64,000 nucleotides of DNA from Paenibacillus sp. G2S3 (GCF_030123105.1 NZ_CP126095.1:2108001-2172000), one strand, 5' to 3'. Numbered from the stretch's first letter, positions 47,301 through 55,963 are shown. The notes: generated from the letters alone by a model not told the origin. Numbers and translations: made by a program.

Positions 47301-48279
47301 TAAAGATCCGTCGATTATATACACCGGAACGTGGAGTCCTTACAGTGACGCAGGCGATTACAAAGGCACAGAAAGCTATAGTAATCAGAAAGGGGCTTCA
47401 GCGTCGTTCACGTTTACAGGAACAGAGATTAAATTTATCAGCGCTTTGCAGGCAAACCACGGACATTTCGATGTATATCTCGATGGGGGGCTAGTCGCTG
47501 AAGGTGTTGATGGATATGGTCCAGCGACGATGAAACAGCGGGTATTATTCCAACAATCCAATCTCTCCAAAGGGGAACATACGATTAAGATTGTCGTGAA
47601 AGGGACGAAGAACAATGCCTCTTCGAATACTATTGCGATGATTGATGCTTTCGAATATGTACCTGTCGAATTGGATGAACCTACTGCGATAACTTTAAGT
47701 GGACCTAAGTCGATAAATCAAGGTCAGACCTTTACTGTAGATATGGGCGTTAGCAATGTAACGGATGCGACCTATGCGCAAGATATTCAATTGAAGTACG
47801 ACGAGAATCTTCTGGAGTACATCTCGGGCGAATCGGTGAACGATAGGGTTCAAGTATTGGAATCTAAAAAAGATCACATCGGAACCATTCGTCTAATCAC
47901 AGCTAGTACGCGGACTGGTCTAACGGGGGATGCCAAAGTACTTGAACTAAGCTTCAAAGCAAAGTCAGTGACAAAGTCTGAGTTAGCGAGCATAAAGGTA
48001 AGCAGTGCTATATTTGGTGACGAGAATGGACTGGAGACTGAAGCCGATCTCTCAAACCTTGAGGTCGAGATTAAGGCAGATGAAACGCCACCAGTAAAAT
48101 CCGGAGACTTGAATGATGATGGTAAAGTGAGCATCGGTGACTTGGCGATTGCAGCTTCGCACTATGGTAAAGATAAGAACAGTGCAGATTGGCAGATGGC
48201 TAAGCGTGCAGATCTTAACAATGACGGAAAAATCGATATTATGGATTTAGCAGCAATTGCTCAAAAAATACTGAATTGA
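44371..48279 (+). CDS. Secreted alpha-L-fucosidase (GH95) with inserted CBM32, cohesin and dockerin
   Basis: A 1302-residue secreted enzyme. After the signal peptide, the GH95 N-terminal domain starts with LSLWYQAPATNWETQALPIGNG. It is interrupted by a discoidin/CBM32-like domain (about 170-305) between FGDVFLDF and YSDYRRELNL, which are continuous in usual GH95 enzymes. The catalytic (alpha/alpha)6 region has the signature INVQMNYWPSE and QIDGNFGATSGIAEML (to about 930). A beta-sandwich domain (about 970-1095), cohesin (about 1105-1240) and dockerin (about 1245-1302; DLNDDGKVSIGDL, DLNNDGKIDIMDL) follow. GH95 enzymes are inverting alpha-1,2-fucosidases that uncap H-antigen-type glycans, so other enzymes of the complex can act. 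RBS GAGAGGGG precedes ATG; a strong terminator follows. Confidence 0.9.
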   Translation: MPIGKSRLVRRTAILLSVWIACSQLLSSILPVHGVLDQKVYADEQPLAETAAADQDLSLWYQAPATNWETQALPIGNGYMGGMVFGGVEQERIQFNEKTLWSGGPGADPNYQYGIKDGAQLHVETIRQLLKEGKINEAKALVGKITGVMGAGDSSFGAYQAFGDVFLDFNRQSAYTVTASSDNPQYGEPISNLTDGSVDTKWYSGDGAPPFWVQWAYEEAKVITGYSFTSGNDVPDRDPKSWTLKGSNDGQQWTPLDNRSNEEFASRKQKKSYTFSNATAYKFYKFDLVSKGGTKIQLSEMEMTSASGNSGAQTYSDYRRELNLNDATARVSYTSGNVKYKREYFISYPDKVLVMRLTTEENQPMTFDVRLTGAQPSNTVKGEGNKLTLSGKVPSNKMAYEAQLQVQHEGGTVTAKDGKLTVNGANTVTILMTAATDYANNYPTYKSDKTPKEVVEANLNAASAKSFNQLRAAHLADYKELFDRVSLDLGGLATNLPTNELLNGYKTNASDGEKRSLEALFFQYGRYLLIASSREGSLPANLQGVWNQVNNPPWNSDYHTNINVQMNYWPSEVVNLAETDIPYIDYIDSLREPGRETAQRHHGIEGEGWAIHTVNNPFGYTAPGSDFYWGWSPAANAFMVQQVWDHYAFSGDKDLLRGQVYDIIKETTQFWVKYLVEDSDGSLVSSPSYSPEQGDISIGVSYDQELVWELFTQFIKASEILGVDEQLRNEVMEKRSKLWMPQVGSWGQVQEWKNDIDSPTDQHRHISHLIGLYPGTLINEVDNPDLFAAARVTLNSRGDGGTGWSKANKINLWARLLDGNRAHKLLGEQLRGSTLDNLFDTHPPFQIDGNFGATSGIAEMLVQSHAGSIDLLAALPDAWATGNVKGLVARGGFEVDMRWEGTILKEAVLTSKQGNKASVKYPGFVQSGKIKVVRVGSGESVNFTANGDLIEFPTVKGQQYKIVSSVKPPVLPIKVDDKDPSIIYTGTWSPYSDAGDYKGTESYSNQKGASASFTFTGTEIKFISALQANHGHFDVYLDGGLVAEGVDGYGPATMKQRVLFQQSNLSKGEHTIKIVVKGTKNNASSNTIAMIDAFEYVPVELDEPTAITLSGPKSINQGQTFTVDMGVSNVTDATYAQDIQLKYDENLLEYISGESVNDRVQVLESKKDHIGTIRLITASTRTGLTGDAKVLELSFKAKSVTKSELASIKVSSAIFGDENGLETEADLSNLEVEIKADETPPVKSGDLNDDGKVSIGDLAIAASHYGKDKNSADWQMAKRADLNNDGKIDIMDLAAIAQKILN

Positions 48280-48281
48280 GA

Positions 48282-48319
48282 GAAGGACACCTGAGTTTTT
48301 ACTCAGGTGTCCTTCTTTT
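48282..48319 (+). terminator. Strong intrinsic terminator after GH95
   Basis: A perfect 15-bp stem (arms 48282-48296 and 48301-48315) has a TTTT loop and is followed by TTTT. It closes the enzyme gene block before the ABC transporter. Confidence 0.9.
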
Positions 48320-48387
48320 GTGAAAATATAAGAATGTATAAGTTTCACGCTATACATTATCCTTATATTTCTCGCATTAACGCTTAC

Positions 48388-48504
48388 CGTCCTTATAAGG
48401 ACGCCGAAGGCATTAATTGCTTGAAAAAAAGGTTCTATAGGACAAAAAGTATCAACTCCACATCAAAAGAGATCATGTGGTTACGTTTTTATAGCCTATA
48501 TAAT
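48388..48504 (+). promoter_or_regulatory. Palindrome and putative promoter upstream of the second ABC transporter
   Basis: CGTCCTTATAAGGACG (48388-48403) is a perfect 16-bp palindrome. A consensus -10 TATAAT (48499-48504) follows further down with only a poor -35 (TGTGGT, 48476-48481), which suggests activator dependence. The whole gap 48320-48588 shows no credible gene. Confidence 0.4.
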
Positions 48505-48588
48505 GGAAAAGTGTTAATAGAATTACAGTCAGAATTACAAAATCAAGTGTCTACAGAAGTCGAGCAAGTTATTCGAGGGGGATAGCCA

Positions 48589-49962
48589 ATGAAAAGCAAG
48601 GGTAAAAAGAAAGCGGCATTAAGTCTAGTTATGATGTCCATTGTATTGTCTCTGGCAGGATGTGGCGGGGGGACAAATGGGGCTGAAGCTCCAGCTCCCG
48701 AGAAAACAACAGCTGCGACGCAGACTGAGCCAGCAAAGACAGACGAGCCCAAGCCTGAAGAGCCGAAAGTAGCGGGAGACCTCGAAATCCAATACTTTGT
48801 CGGTGGTTATGGAGACGGTTGGTGGAAAGAAGTCATTGGTGAATTCAAGAAGAATTACCCGGATGTCAACATTAAAGAATCCGCAGGTTCACAAATCAAC
48901 GAGCAAATGAAGCCCCGCTGGATCCAAGGTAATCCACCAGATGTTGTATACATCGATGGAGCAGGCTCGAACGAAACGCAAATGGTGCTCGACGACCAAT
49001 TGATGGATATTACAGATTGGGTTAAAGATGCGAAAAATGTGGACGGCGAGCCGCTTACGAGCAACTTGATCGCACCTCCACAAGACTACAGTGGCAAAAA
49101 CTATACGATTCCACTCGTATTCGGATCATGGGGAACCTTCTATGATGAAACCCTTTTTACTGAAAAGGGATGGGATGTTCCAAAAGATTGGGATAGCTTC
49201 CTTGCCACTAGTGAAAAAATCAAAGCGGATGGCGTATATCCTTACATCCATACTGGTAAATACCCATACTACATCGTGGGAGGTCTCTTGAATACAGGTT
49301 TTGTATCTGAGAATGGAGACAATCCGCAAATCTTAAAGGATCAAGAAGCAGCTAAAGAAGGTTCTTTCAAAAATGATGCTGTAGCGAATACCTTGAAAAA
49401 GATCGTTGATATGAGGGACAAAGGGTATTTCGATAACGCATCGTTCGGTATGAGTCATACAGACTCCCAAATGCTCTTCTTGCAGCATAAAGATGCAATG
49501 ATTCCTAACGGCTTGTGGCTGGAAAATGAAATGAAAAAAGATGTACCAGAGGGCTTCAAATTTGGATTCATTCCTTCCGTTATGCAGAAGCCAGGCGGTA
49601 AATTTGTGGCTATTCCTTACACTAGTAACATTGCAATTGCAAAGAAGGCCAAAAATCCGGATGCAGCAAAAGCATTTATTGAATTTATCTTTACGAAACA
49701 AGCCGCAGTTCGTTGGGCTGAGCTGACAGGCGCTTTGATGAACGTCAAGGCAGATCTGGAATCTTCAGGCGCAAGTGATGTTGTTAAAACGGCTATGAAA
49801 TATTTCAACGGTAGTGACACGATTGTTGCTCCAGTATTTAAATTAGCCGCGGATATTGAGCAGGCAGAGAATGATGCAACCATTGCGTTGCTGCAAGGTT
49901 CCATTACGCCAGAAGAATGGATGGACCGTATGGAGAAGGCGGCAGCCAAAATCCGGAAGTAA
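48589..49962 (+). CDS. Carbohydrate ABC transporter substrate-binding lipoprotein
   Basis: A 457-residue lipoprotein with the lipobox LAGC at Cys25, a Glu/Pro/Lys-rich linker (about 30-60) and a family 1 binding fold (DLEIQYFVGGYGDGWWKE, NPPDVVYIDGAGSNE, QHKDAMIPNGLWLENEM). It feeds the permeases that follow and lies inside the cohesin-dockerin enzyme locus, so its ligand is probably a sugar released by those enzymes (inference). A hairpin after the gene may keep its expression higher than that of the permeases. RBS GAGGGGG precedes ATG. Confidence 0.93.
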   Translation: MKSKGKKKAALSLVMMSIVLSLAGCGGGTNGAEAPAPEKTTAATQTEPAKTDEPKPEEPKVAGDLEIQYFVGGYGDGWWKEVIGEFKKNYPDVNIKESAGSQINEQMKPRWIQGNPPDVVYIDGAGSNETQMVLDDQLMDITDWVKDAKNVDGEPLTSNLIAPPQDYSGKNYTIPLVFGSWGTFYDETLFTEKGWDVPKDWDSFLATSEKIKADGVYPYIHTGKYPYYIVGGLLNTGFVSENGDNPQILKDQEAAKEGSFKNDAVANTLKKIVDMRDKGYFDNASFGMSHTDSQMLFLQHKDAMIPNGLWLENEMKKDVPEGFKFGFIPSVMQKPGGKFVAIPYTSNIAIAKKAKNPDAAKAFIEFIFTKQAAVRWAELTGALMNVKADLESSGASDVVKTAMKYFNGSDTIVAPVFKLAADIEQAENDATIALLQGSITPEEWMDRMEKAAAKIRK

Positions 49963-49979
49963 GTTGACTCTTCTTTCTA

Positions 49980-50012
49980 AACAATCAGAGGACGTAGGTG
50001 CCTCTGATTGTT
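49980..50012 (+). terminator. Attenuator hairpin between binding protein and permease genes
   Basis: AACAATCAGAGG (49980-49991) pairs perfectly with CCTCTGATTGTT (50001-50012) over a 9-base loop, followed by a weak CTTTC tract. This is typical of partial termination or 3' mRNA protection after a binding-protein gene. Confidence 0.7.
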
Positions 50013-50045
50013 CTTTCAAATTTAAGGGGAGGATGGCTTACGCCC

Positions 50046-50942
50046 ATGAAGAACAATAAATTGTGGAAACGTAATTTGTTTATTGCGAGTTTCTTGCTGC
50101 CTACGTTTGCTATCTTTTGTTTATTCACTATTTATCCGCTGTTTCGAGGCTTATACTTAAGCTTCTTCGATTGGTCAGGCGGTTCCGAATCGATGAATTT
50201 TATCGGTATTGATAATTATAGACAATTATTCTCGGATGAGATCATACCAAAGGCCATTTCGAACGATTATTTCTTGATTTTTTGGAAGGTCATCTTAATT
50301 ATGTTGTTTGCAACGTTTTTCGCAGTATCACTGACCCGTTTTAAATTGAAAGAATACGGTTTTTACCGAGTGGTGTTTTTCTTTCCGAATATCATTTCCG
50401 TAGCCGTTATCGGTGTATTGTGGAGTTTTATATACAATCCCCGTCTTGGGTTCCTGAATGCATTCATCTCGTTATTTACAGGAAAACCTGTGGAAACTAA
50501 CTGGTTAGGTGATTCAAACCTCGCGATGTGGTCACTTCTTCCTCCTAGTGTTTGGGCTGGTATCGGATTCTATATGCTGCTTATCATCGCTTCTATTCTA
50601 GGTATTCCTTCCTCGCTATATGAAGCAGCCAGTATCGATGGTGCTGGACAATGGCAACAGTTTACTCGAATTACTTTACCGCTGATCTGGGAGCAATTCA
50701 AAACCTCGATCATTCACATCGTAATCACAACACTGAACGGTTCCTTTATCATCGTTAAGCTGATGACGGATGGTGGCCCGGACAATCAGACACAAGTTCT
50801 CGGTTATTATTTGTATCAGATGGGCTTCAAGCAGTTCCATTTAAGCTACGGGGCCACCATCGGGGTGCTGATCTTACTATTATCTTTAATCACAACTTTA
50901 ATTTTACAGCGTATTCTTCACCGGGAGTCCATTGAAATGTAA
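50046..50942 (+). CDS. Sugar ABC transporter permease (MalF/UgpA type)
   Basis: A 298-residue membrane protein with six helices and the EAA loop YEAASIDGAGQWQQFTRITLPLI. ATG 50046 is preferred; the longer frame from 49998 begins within the hairpin and has no RBS. AAGGGGAGG (50024-50032) lies 13 bases upstream, somewhat far. It pairs with the next gene to form the membrane channel. Confidence 0.92.
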   Translation: MKNNKLWKRNLFIASFLLPTFAIFCLFTIYPLFRGLYLSFFDWSGGSESMNFIGIDNYRQLFSDEIIPKAISNDYFLIFWKVILIMLFATFFAVSLTRFKLKEYGFYRVVFFFPNIISVAVIGVLWSFIYNPRLGFLNAFISLFTGKPVETNWLGDSNLAMWSLLPPSVWAGIGFYMLLIIASILGIPSSLYEAASIDGAGQWQQFTRITLPLIWEQFKTSIIHIVITTLNGSFIIVKLMTDGGPDNQTQVLGYYLYQMGFKQFHLSYGATIGVLILLLSLITTLILQRILHRESIEM

Positions 50943-50955
50943 GGAGGAAAATACT

Positions 50956-51822
50956 TTGAATGATAGTCCCGCCAAAAAACCACTTCTGTTGATATCAAAA
51001 ATTGCAGTTCGATTTTTCCTCATCTTGTGGAGCTTGGTTGTCTTATATCCGGTTCTTTGGACATTCCTGACTTCCTTAAAGGATAATCAGCAGGTTATGC
51101 TCGGGAAACCGTGGGATTTTCCATCTATTTTTCGTTTTGAAAACTATACAAATGTATGGAGCAGAGCAAACTTTGGCGATTACTTCCTTAACTCCATTAT
51201 TGTAACCGTGGCAAGTACGCTTTTATCGCTTATTATGGCTGCTACAACAGCTTATATATTAGCTCGATTTACCTTTAAATCTAGAGGCCTGTTTTATTTT
51301 GTATACGTTGCTTCGATGATGATTCCAACCACACTCGGATTGATACCGTTGTTCTTTCTTCTCGGAGATATGAATTTATCCAACTCCTTAGTAGGGCTCA
51401 CGCTTGTTTATTCTGTCGGAACGATTGGCATCCTTCCATTCGGGATCTTCTTTCTGGTTGGATTTTTCAAGGCACTTCCCCGTGAGCTTGAAGAAGCCGC
51501 AACAATTGATGGATCTTCACTATACGGCGTTTTCTTCAAGATCATGTTGCCATTATCGAAGCCTGGATTAATCACAGTAGGAATTATGAATGCTTTAACG
51601 GTGTGGAATGAGTACATCATGGCCACAGTATTGATCAACGATCCAGCGAAATACACCATTCCTGTAGGAATAGCCATTATGCAAGGGGAAATGCAGTACA
51701 GAACGGAATGGGGGCCATTGTTTGCGGGTCTTTCCATTTCTATGATTCCCGTCATTGTGATGTATGTGTTGTATCAACGTCAAATTACGGGTGGGTTAAC
51801 AGCAGGTGCGTTGAAAGGTTAA
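50956..51822 (+). CDS. Sugar ABC transporter permease (MalG/UgpE type)
   Basis: A 288-residue membrane protein with six helices, the EAA loop EEAATIDGSSLYGVFFKIMLPL and the typical C-terminus GGLTAGALKG. The TTG start at 50956 is chosen because AAGGAGG (50941-50947) lies 8 bases upstream; the frame from 50932 would start inside the previous gene without an RBS. As in the first importer, no ATPase gene is present. Confidence 0.92.
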   Translation: MNDSPAKKPLLLISKIAVRFFLILWSLVVLYPVLWTFLTSLKDNQQVMLGKPWDFPSIFRFENYTNVWSRANFGDYFLNSIIVTVASTLLSLIMAATTAYILARFTFKSRGLFYFVYVASMMIPTTLGLIPLFFLLGDMNLSNSLVGLTLVYSVGTIGILPFGIFFLVGFFKALPRELEEAATIDGSSLYGVFFKIMLPLSKPGLITVGIMNALTVWNEYIMATVLINDPAKYTIPVGIAIMQGEMQYRTEWGPLFAGLSISMIPVIVMYVLYQRQITGGLTAGALKG

Positions 51823-51841
51823 TTATAGGAGGGTTTAGGAA

Positions 51842-54800
51842 ATGCCGAAGAAGATTCTCAGTATCTTCATTACACTTATGATGGTGGCCGGCTTGTTCTC
51901 CAGTTTTGCAGCTGCAGCGGATGTAGCTTCTGATCTTCCGCAAAAAGATGCGAAAATAACGGAATCCTATGAAATCTATCCATTACCGCAGCAACAAACC
52001 GAAGAAGCAACAACCTTAACCATCACACAAAATGTAAACGTTGTTATTGAAGATACGATTGACCAGCCGACAAGAAAGCTGCTTCAAAAGATACTGGATT
52101 CCAAATCACTTCAGGTGACTGAGTCAGGAGCTGTAGTGGCAGGGAAAACAAATATCTTTTTGGGAACTAGAAATTCATCAGGCTATGTAGATAACTACTT
52201 CACTCAGAATATTCCTTATAAGGCGGATAACTTCAATGAGCTAGACGCTTATGTTCTTAACGTTAGCACCAAACAACAGAATAAAGGTGTTGTTGCGATA
52301 TTAGGTAAAAATACAGATGCGGCTTATTATGGCCTGGCATCGCTGAAGATGATCTTTGATCAAATTCCTGATCTCCAGGTTCGTAATCTCACCATCGAAG
52401 ATTTCTCTGATACTCGCTCACGGGGATTTATCGAAGGATTTTACGGCACGCCTTGGTCACATGAAGATCGAATGAGCTTGATGCGTTTCGGTGGAGAGCT
52501 CAAGATGAATTCTTATATTTTTGCACCTAAAGATGACAAGTACCATAACGCGCAATGGAGAACACCCTATCCTGCAGCTGAGCTTGCCAAGATTAAAGAA
52601 CTGGTGGATGTCGGCCATGAATCCAAGACGCAGTTTGTATGGGCGATTCATCCAGGGTTCAATATGATCAATTGGAACAATTATGATGCAGAACTCCAAA
52701 CCTTACTTGCAAAGCTTGAACAATTGTACAGTATAGGCGTACGTCAATTTGGACTATTCATGGATGATATTAGCACTTCACAATCGTTAGTGGATAAGGA
52801 TAAACATGTTAAGCTTATTACGGATGTTGCGAATTGGGTAACGTCCAAAAAAGACGTCAAATCATTAATTTATTGTCCTCCATACTACAATAAAAGCTGG
52901 ACCGGAACTACTGGCAGACCTTATCTTGAAGCCTTGAGAAATGTGCCAGCAAATGTAGATATTATGTGGACTGGAAACGGTGTTGTTGCCTCTGTTAATG
53001 CGGGTGATATGCAGTGGCCGAAAGATGCACATGGAAGAGATACGTATATGTGGTTAAACTGGCCAGTGAATGACTATAAGGATGCAAGACTGCTACTTGG
53101 TAAAGCTGAATTGCTCATTCCAGGTACACATAATATTTCAGGTGTAGTGTCTAATCCTATGAAGCATGCGGAATTATCTAAGGTCGGTATATTCGCGGTA
53201 GCGGATTACACTTGGAATGTAGATGATTTTGATCAAGAGGAGATCTGGCTCAATTCATTTAAGCATATTGCTCCAGAAGTTGCCTCTGAGCTTAATACGA
53301 TTGCCTATCATATGAGTGACCCATCGCCTAGCGGTCATGGACTTGTAGTAGGGGAATCGGAAAATATCAAAGCAGAGCTAGCGCAATTCTTAAGTCAATA
53401 CTCAAGTGGTCAGCCGATAGAAACGACGGGGAATACATTGATTCAAGAATTTGATCTAGTATTGGATGCCATCGCATCGTTCAGAGAAAATAACACGAAT
53501 GAAAATATGGAAGAGGAAATTGATCCATGGCTAAATAGCTTGCAAAATGTCGTTCTTGCCGATAAATCGGCAGTTCTCTCTGCGATAGCGATCCAGAAAG
53601 AGAATGTAGATCAGGCATGGGAGGAACTTGCTAAGGCCACAAGCGCATTAAGCTTATCCAAAACATTCAAAATTGAGAAGCTTAATTCTCCAGATGTGAC
53701 AGTCGAGGCAGGAGCAAAGCGGCTAGTTCCTTTTGCTGAGCAGCTCATCAATAAACTGGATGCTCAGATTTATACTTTGGTGGACCCTGAATATGTTAAA
53801 CCTCTAGCTGTAAGCTCTTATGGTTCCCCTTCTGGATTAAACCTGATGGTCGATGGAGATTTAGCAACGAACGTCTATATTCAAACCATTCAACAGAATG
53901 GGGACTGGTATGGCGTTGATTTTGGCAAAACCATTAAAGTGGAAGAAATAGCGATCACACAAGGTAGAAATGACACGGATTTCGATATTTTCCAAAGGGG
54001 GATTCTCGAGTATTCCATGAACGGTCAAGAATGGACTGCGATCGGAGAAGAGCGTTCCGGGTATAAAATTTCTGCTTCCGAGCTTAATGTGGAGGCAAGG
54101 ATGGTTCGATATCGATTGACGCATGCAGGAATTCCTGGAGGAAAGCCTGATTTATGGACGGCAGTTCGTGAGTTTTCCGTAAATGCAAGTAAAGATAAAG
54201 TGTCGATTTACACCGATGTGCCAGAGTTGAAGGATACTTCTGTTATGGTAGCTGACAATTCTGTGCAATTAACGAACCTGAACGGAATCACATTAAAACC
54301 AGCCCAGTATGTAGGAATTAATTTGAAATCTATTGAAGAGATCACGCAAGTTGCGCTAGAAGCTTCTAACGCAGAAGTTCGGTTAGAATCCTCAAAGAAC
54401 GGTGTGGAATGGGAACAGGTTAATGAGGGGAATGGGGCGTTTGCTAGTGCTGCCTATTTCCGGATCATGAATAAGGGAACTGAGAATATCACTGTAAATC
54501 TGACAAGGCTCATGATCAAGCTGAACAAATTCTCTCCACCTATGATTACTCATAATTACGGAAGCATTTATGAAGGTTCAATCAACAACGTGTACAATGC
54601 TTCTTTAGAGAACAAGGTTTGGTTCGGTGCGATTCAATCGAAAGGAAAGTATGTTCAGATCGACATGGGCGGTGTGGTGAATGTCCAAAATGTAGCTGTC
54701 GTGATTGGAGACGGTGAAGGAGATTTCTTCCGTAAAGGAGATCTGCAGCTGTCGCTAGACGGACAGACATGGGATACGATCCATACGTTTAGTAATCCGA

Positions 54801-55963
54801 GCGATCGGAGCTTGAATTTCCCAGAGCACGAGGTGCCTTACCGTTATAAGAGAGTTCAAATTGACGGCGGCAAGCCCGCCCGCTATGTAAGATTGATTTC
54901 AACTGAAACCTATGATGCATGGCTCGCGCTTAATGAAATTTTAGTTAATGAAGGAATTGAAAGACCTGGAACTGCCAATCCGGCTATTCAGGCTGAACCT
55001 GCTGGAGTTATAGGGAATGAAGCGTCTCTGTCCGTTGACCAAAAGCTATCCACCTTCTATATGCCGAGTGCTGGCAATACGGGTTCCTTAAATTACAAGT
55101 TGTCGAAGGATACGAAGGTAAAAGAAGTGATTGTTTTGCAAAATCCAGCGAATCTTTCAAATGCAGCAGTGTCTGTGCGGGATGCGAGTGGGTGGCATAA
55201 GGTTGGTACTCTGTCTTCATCGTATAATACATTTGATACCTCCAAGTATAGTAATGTGTTTGAAGTGAAGGTCCAGTGGGAGGGTTCGGTTAAACCTAAA
55301 ATCCACGAAATCATTACCGTTAAAAAAGACGAGAATGGGGAGGTTGATCCATCGGGCAAGATGACTTCTGTTCTGTCTGGGGTAGACACTGTAGCTGGCG
55401 GAAGAGATTTTCAACTGGCGTTTGGAGTGAAGAGTGTAACAGATGCTGTCTATGCGATGGATGTAACCATGAACTATGATCCTAAGCTATTGGAATTCAA
55501 ATCGGCTACTTCCTTGCGTAGTGGAATCCAGGTGCTTGAAACTGCTAATCACACGCCAGGAAAATTGCGACTGCTGGTGGTGAGTGAAGGAGCGGACAAT
55601 GCTGTGACTGGCAATATGCAGCTGGTATCCTTGGATTTCGGTACTAAAACAGTAGCGGAAGCTACAGAGAGTATTATTCAGATTGAAAAAGTGACCGTAG
55701 CAGATGCGGAAGGCAAGGAGAGCGAAACTGTTACGTCAAGCCATAAGCTCAAGATAACTGCAGAGGAGCCGGAGCCTGGTATGACTGGTGACATCAATAA
55801 AGATGGCAAAGTGTCCATCGGTGATTTAGCGATTGTCGCTGCTAATTATGGCAAGGATACCAGCAGTCCAGATTGGGCTGAGGCTAAACGTGCCGATATC
55901 AATAAAGATGGCGTGATTGATTTGAATGACTTGGCGCTGGTAGCTCGGAAGATAACTGAATGA
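51842..55963 (+). CDS. Secreted beta-N-acetylglucosaminidase (GH84) with CBM32-like, cohesin and dockerin modules
   Basis: A 1373-residue secreted enzyme. The signal peptide (about 1-26) is followed by a GH84 N-terminal domain (about 35-180) and the GH84 barrel (about 185-500), which starts RGFIEGFYGTPWS and has the catalytic Asp308-Asp309 pair in FGLFMDDIS. A helical post-catalytic region (about 510-640), several discoidin/CBM32-like domains (about 656-783, 900-1040, and a weaker one after that), cohesin (about 1173-1308) and dockerin (about 1315-1373; DINKDGKVSIGDL, DINKDGVIDLNDL) follow. It resembles NagJ and NagH of Clostridium perfringens, which also use cohesin- and dockerin-type modules. 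It would remove terminal beta-GlcNAc from glycoprotein glycans. RBS AGGAGGG precedes ATG, 19 bp after the permease gene. Confidence 0.9.
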   Translation: MPKKILSIFITLMMVAGLFSSFAAAADVASDLPQKDAKITESYEIYPLPQQQTEEATTLTITQNVNVVIEDTIDQPTRKLLQKILDSKSLQVTESGAVVAGKTNIFLGTRNSSGYVDNYFTQNIPYKADNFNELDAYVLNVSTKQQNKGVVAILGKNTDAAYYGLASLKMIFDQIPDLQVRNLTIEDFSDTRSRGFIEGFYGTPWSHEDRMSLMRFGGELKMNSYIFAPKDDKYHNAQWRTPYPAAELAKIKELVDVGHESKTQFVWAIHPGFNMINWNNYDAELQTLLAKLEQLYSIGVRQFGLFMDDISTSQSLVDKDKHVKLITDVANWVTSKKDVKSLIYCPPYYNKSWTGTTGRPYLEALRNVPANVDIMWTGNGVVASVNAGDMQWPKDAHGRDTYMWLNWPVNDYKDARLLLGKAELLIPGTHNISGVVSNPMKHAELSKVGIFAVADYTWNVDDFDQEEIWLNSFKHIAPEVASELNTIAYHMSDPSPSGHGLVVGESENIKAELAQFLSQYSSGQPIETTGNTLIQEFDLVLDAIASFRENNTNENMEEEIDPWLNSLQNVVLADKSAVLSAIAIQKENVDQAWEELAKATSALSLSKTFKIEKLNSPDVTVEAGAKRLVPFAEQLINKLDAQIYTLVDPEYVKPLAVSSYGSPSGLNLMVDGDLATNVYIQTIQQNGDWYGVDFGKTIKVEEIAITQGRNDTDFDIFQRGILEYSMNGQEWTAIGEERSGYKISASELNVEARMVRYRLTHAGIPGGKPDLWTAVREFSVNASKDKVSIYTDVPELKDTSVMVADNSVQLTNLNGITLKPAQYVGINLKSIEEITQVALEASNAEVRLESSKNGVEWEQVNEGNGAFASAAYFRIMNKGTENITVNLTRLMIKLNKFSPPMITHNYGSIYEGSINNVYNASLENKVWFGAIQSKGKYVQIDMGGVVNVQNVAVVIGDGEGDFFRKGDLQLSLDGQTWDTIHTFSNPSDRSLNFPEHEVPYRYKRVQIDGGKPARYVRLISTETYDAWLALNEILVNEGIERPGTANPAIQAEPAGVIGNEASLSVDQKLSTFYMPSAGNTGSLNYKLSKDTKVKEVIVLQNPANLSNAAVSVRDASGWHKVGTLSSSYNTFDTSKYSNVFEVKVQWEGSVKPKIHEIITVKKDENGEVDPSGKMTSVLSGVDTVAGGRDFQLAFGVKSVTDAVYAMDVTMNYDPKLLEFKSATSLRSGIQVLETANHTPGKLRLLVVSEGADNAVTGNMQLVSLDFGTKTVAEATESIIQIEKVTVADAEGKESETVTSSHKLKITAEEPEPGMTGDINKDGKVSIGDLAIVAANYGKDTSSPDWAEAKRADINKDGVIDLNDLALVARKITE

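Noticed and set aside
48307..48585. 92-residue plus-strand frame between GH95 and the binding protein
   Set aside because: It starts inside the terminator hairpin, has no RBS and includes the palindrome and promoter-like sequence; composition does not look like a protein.
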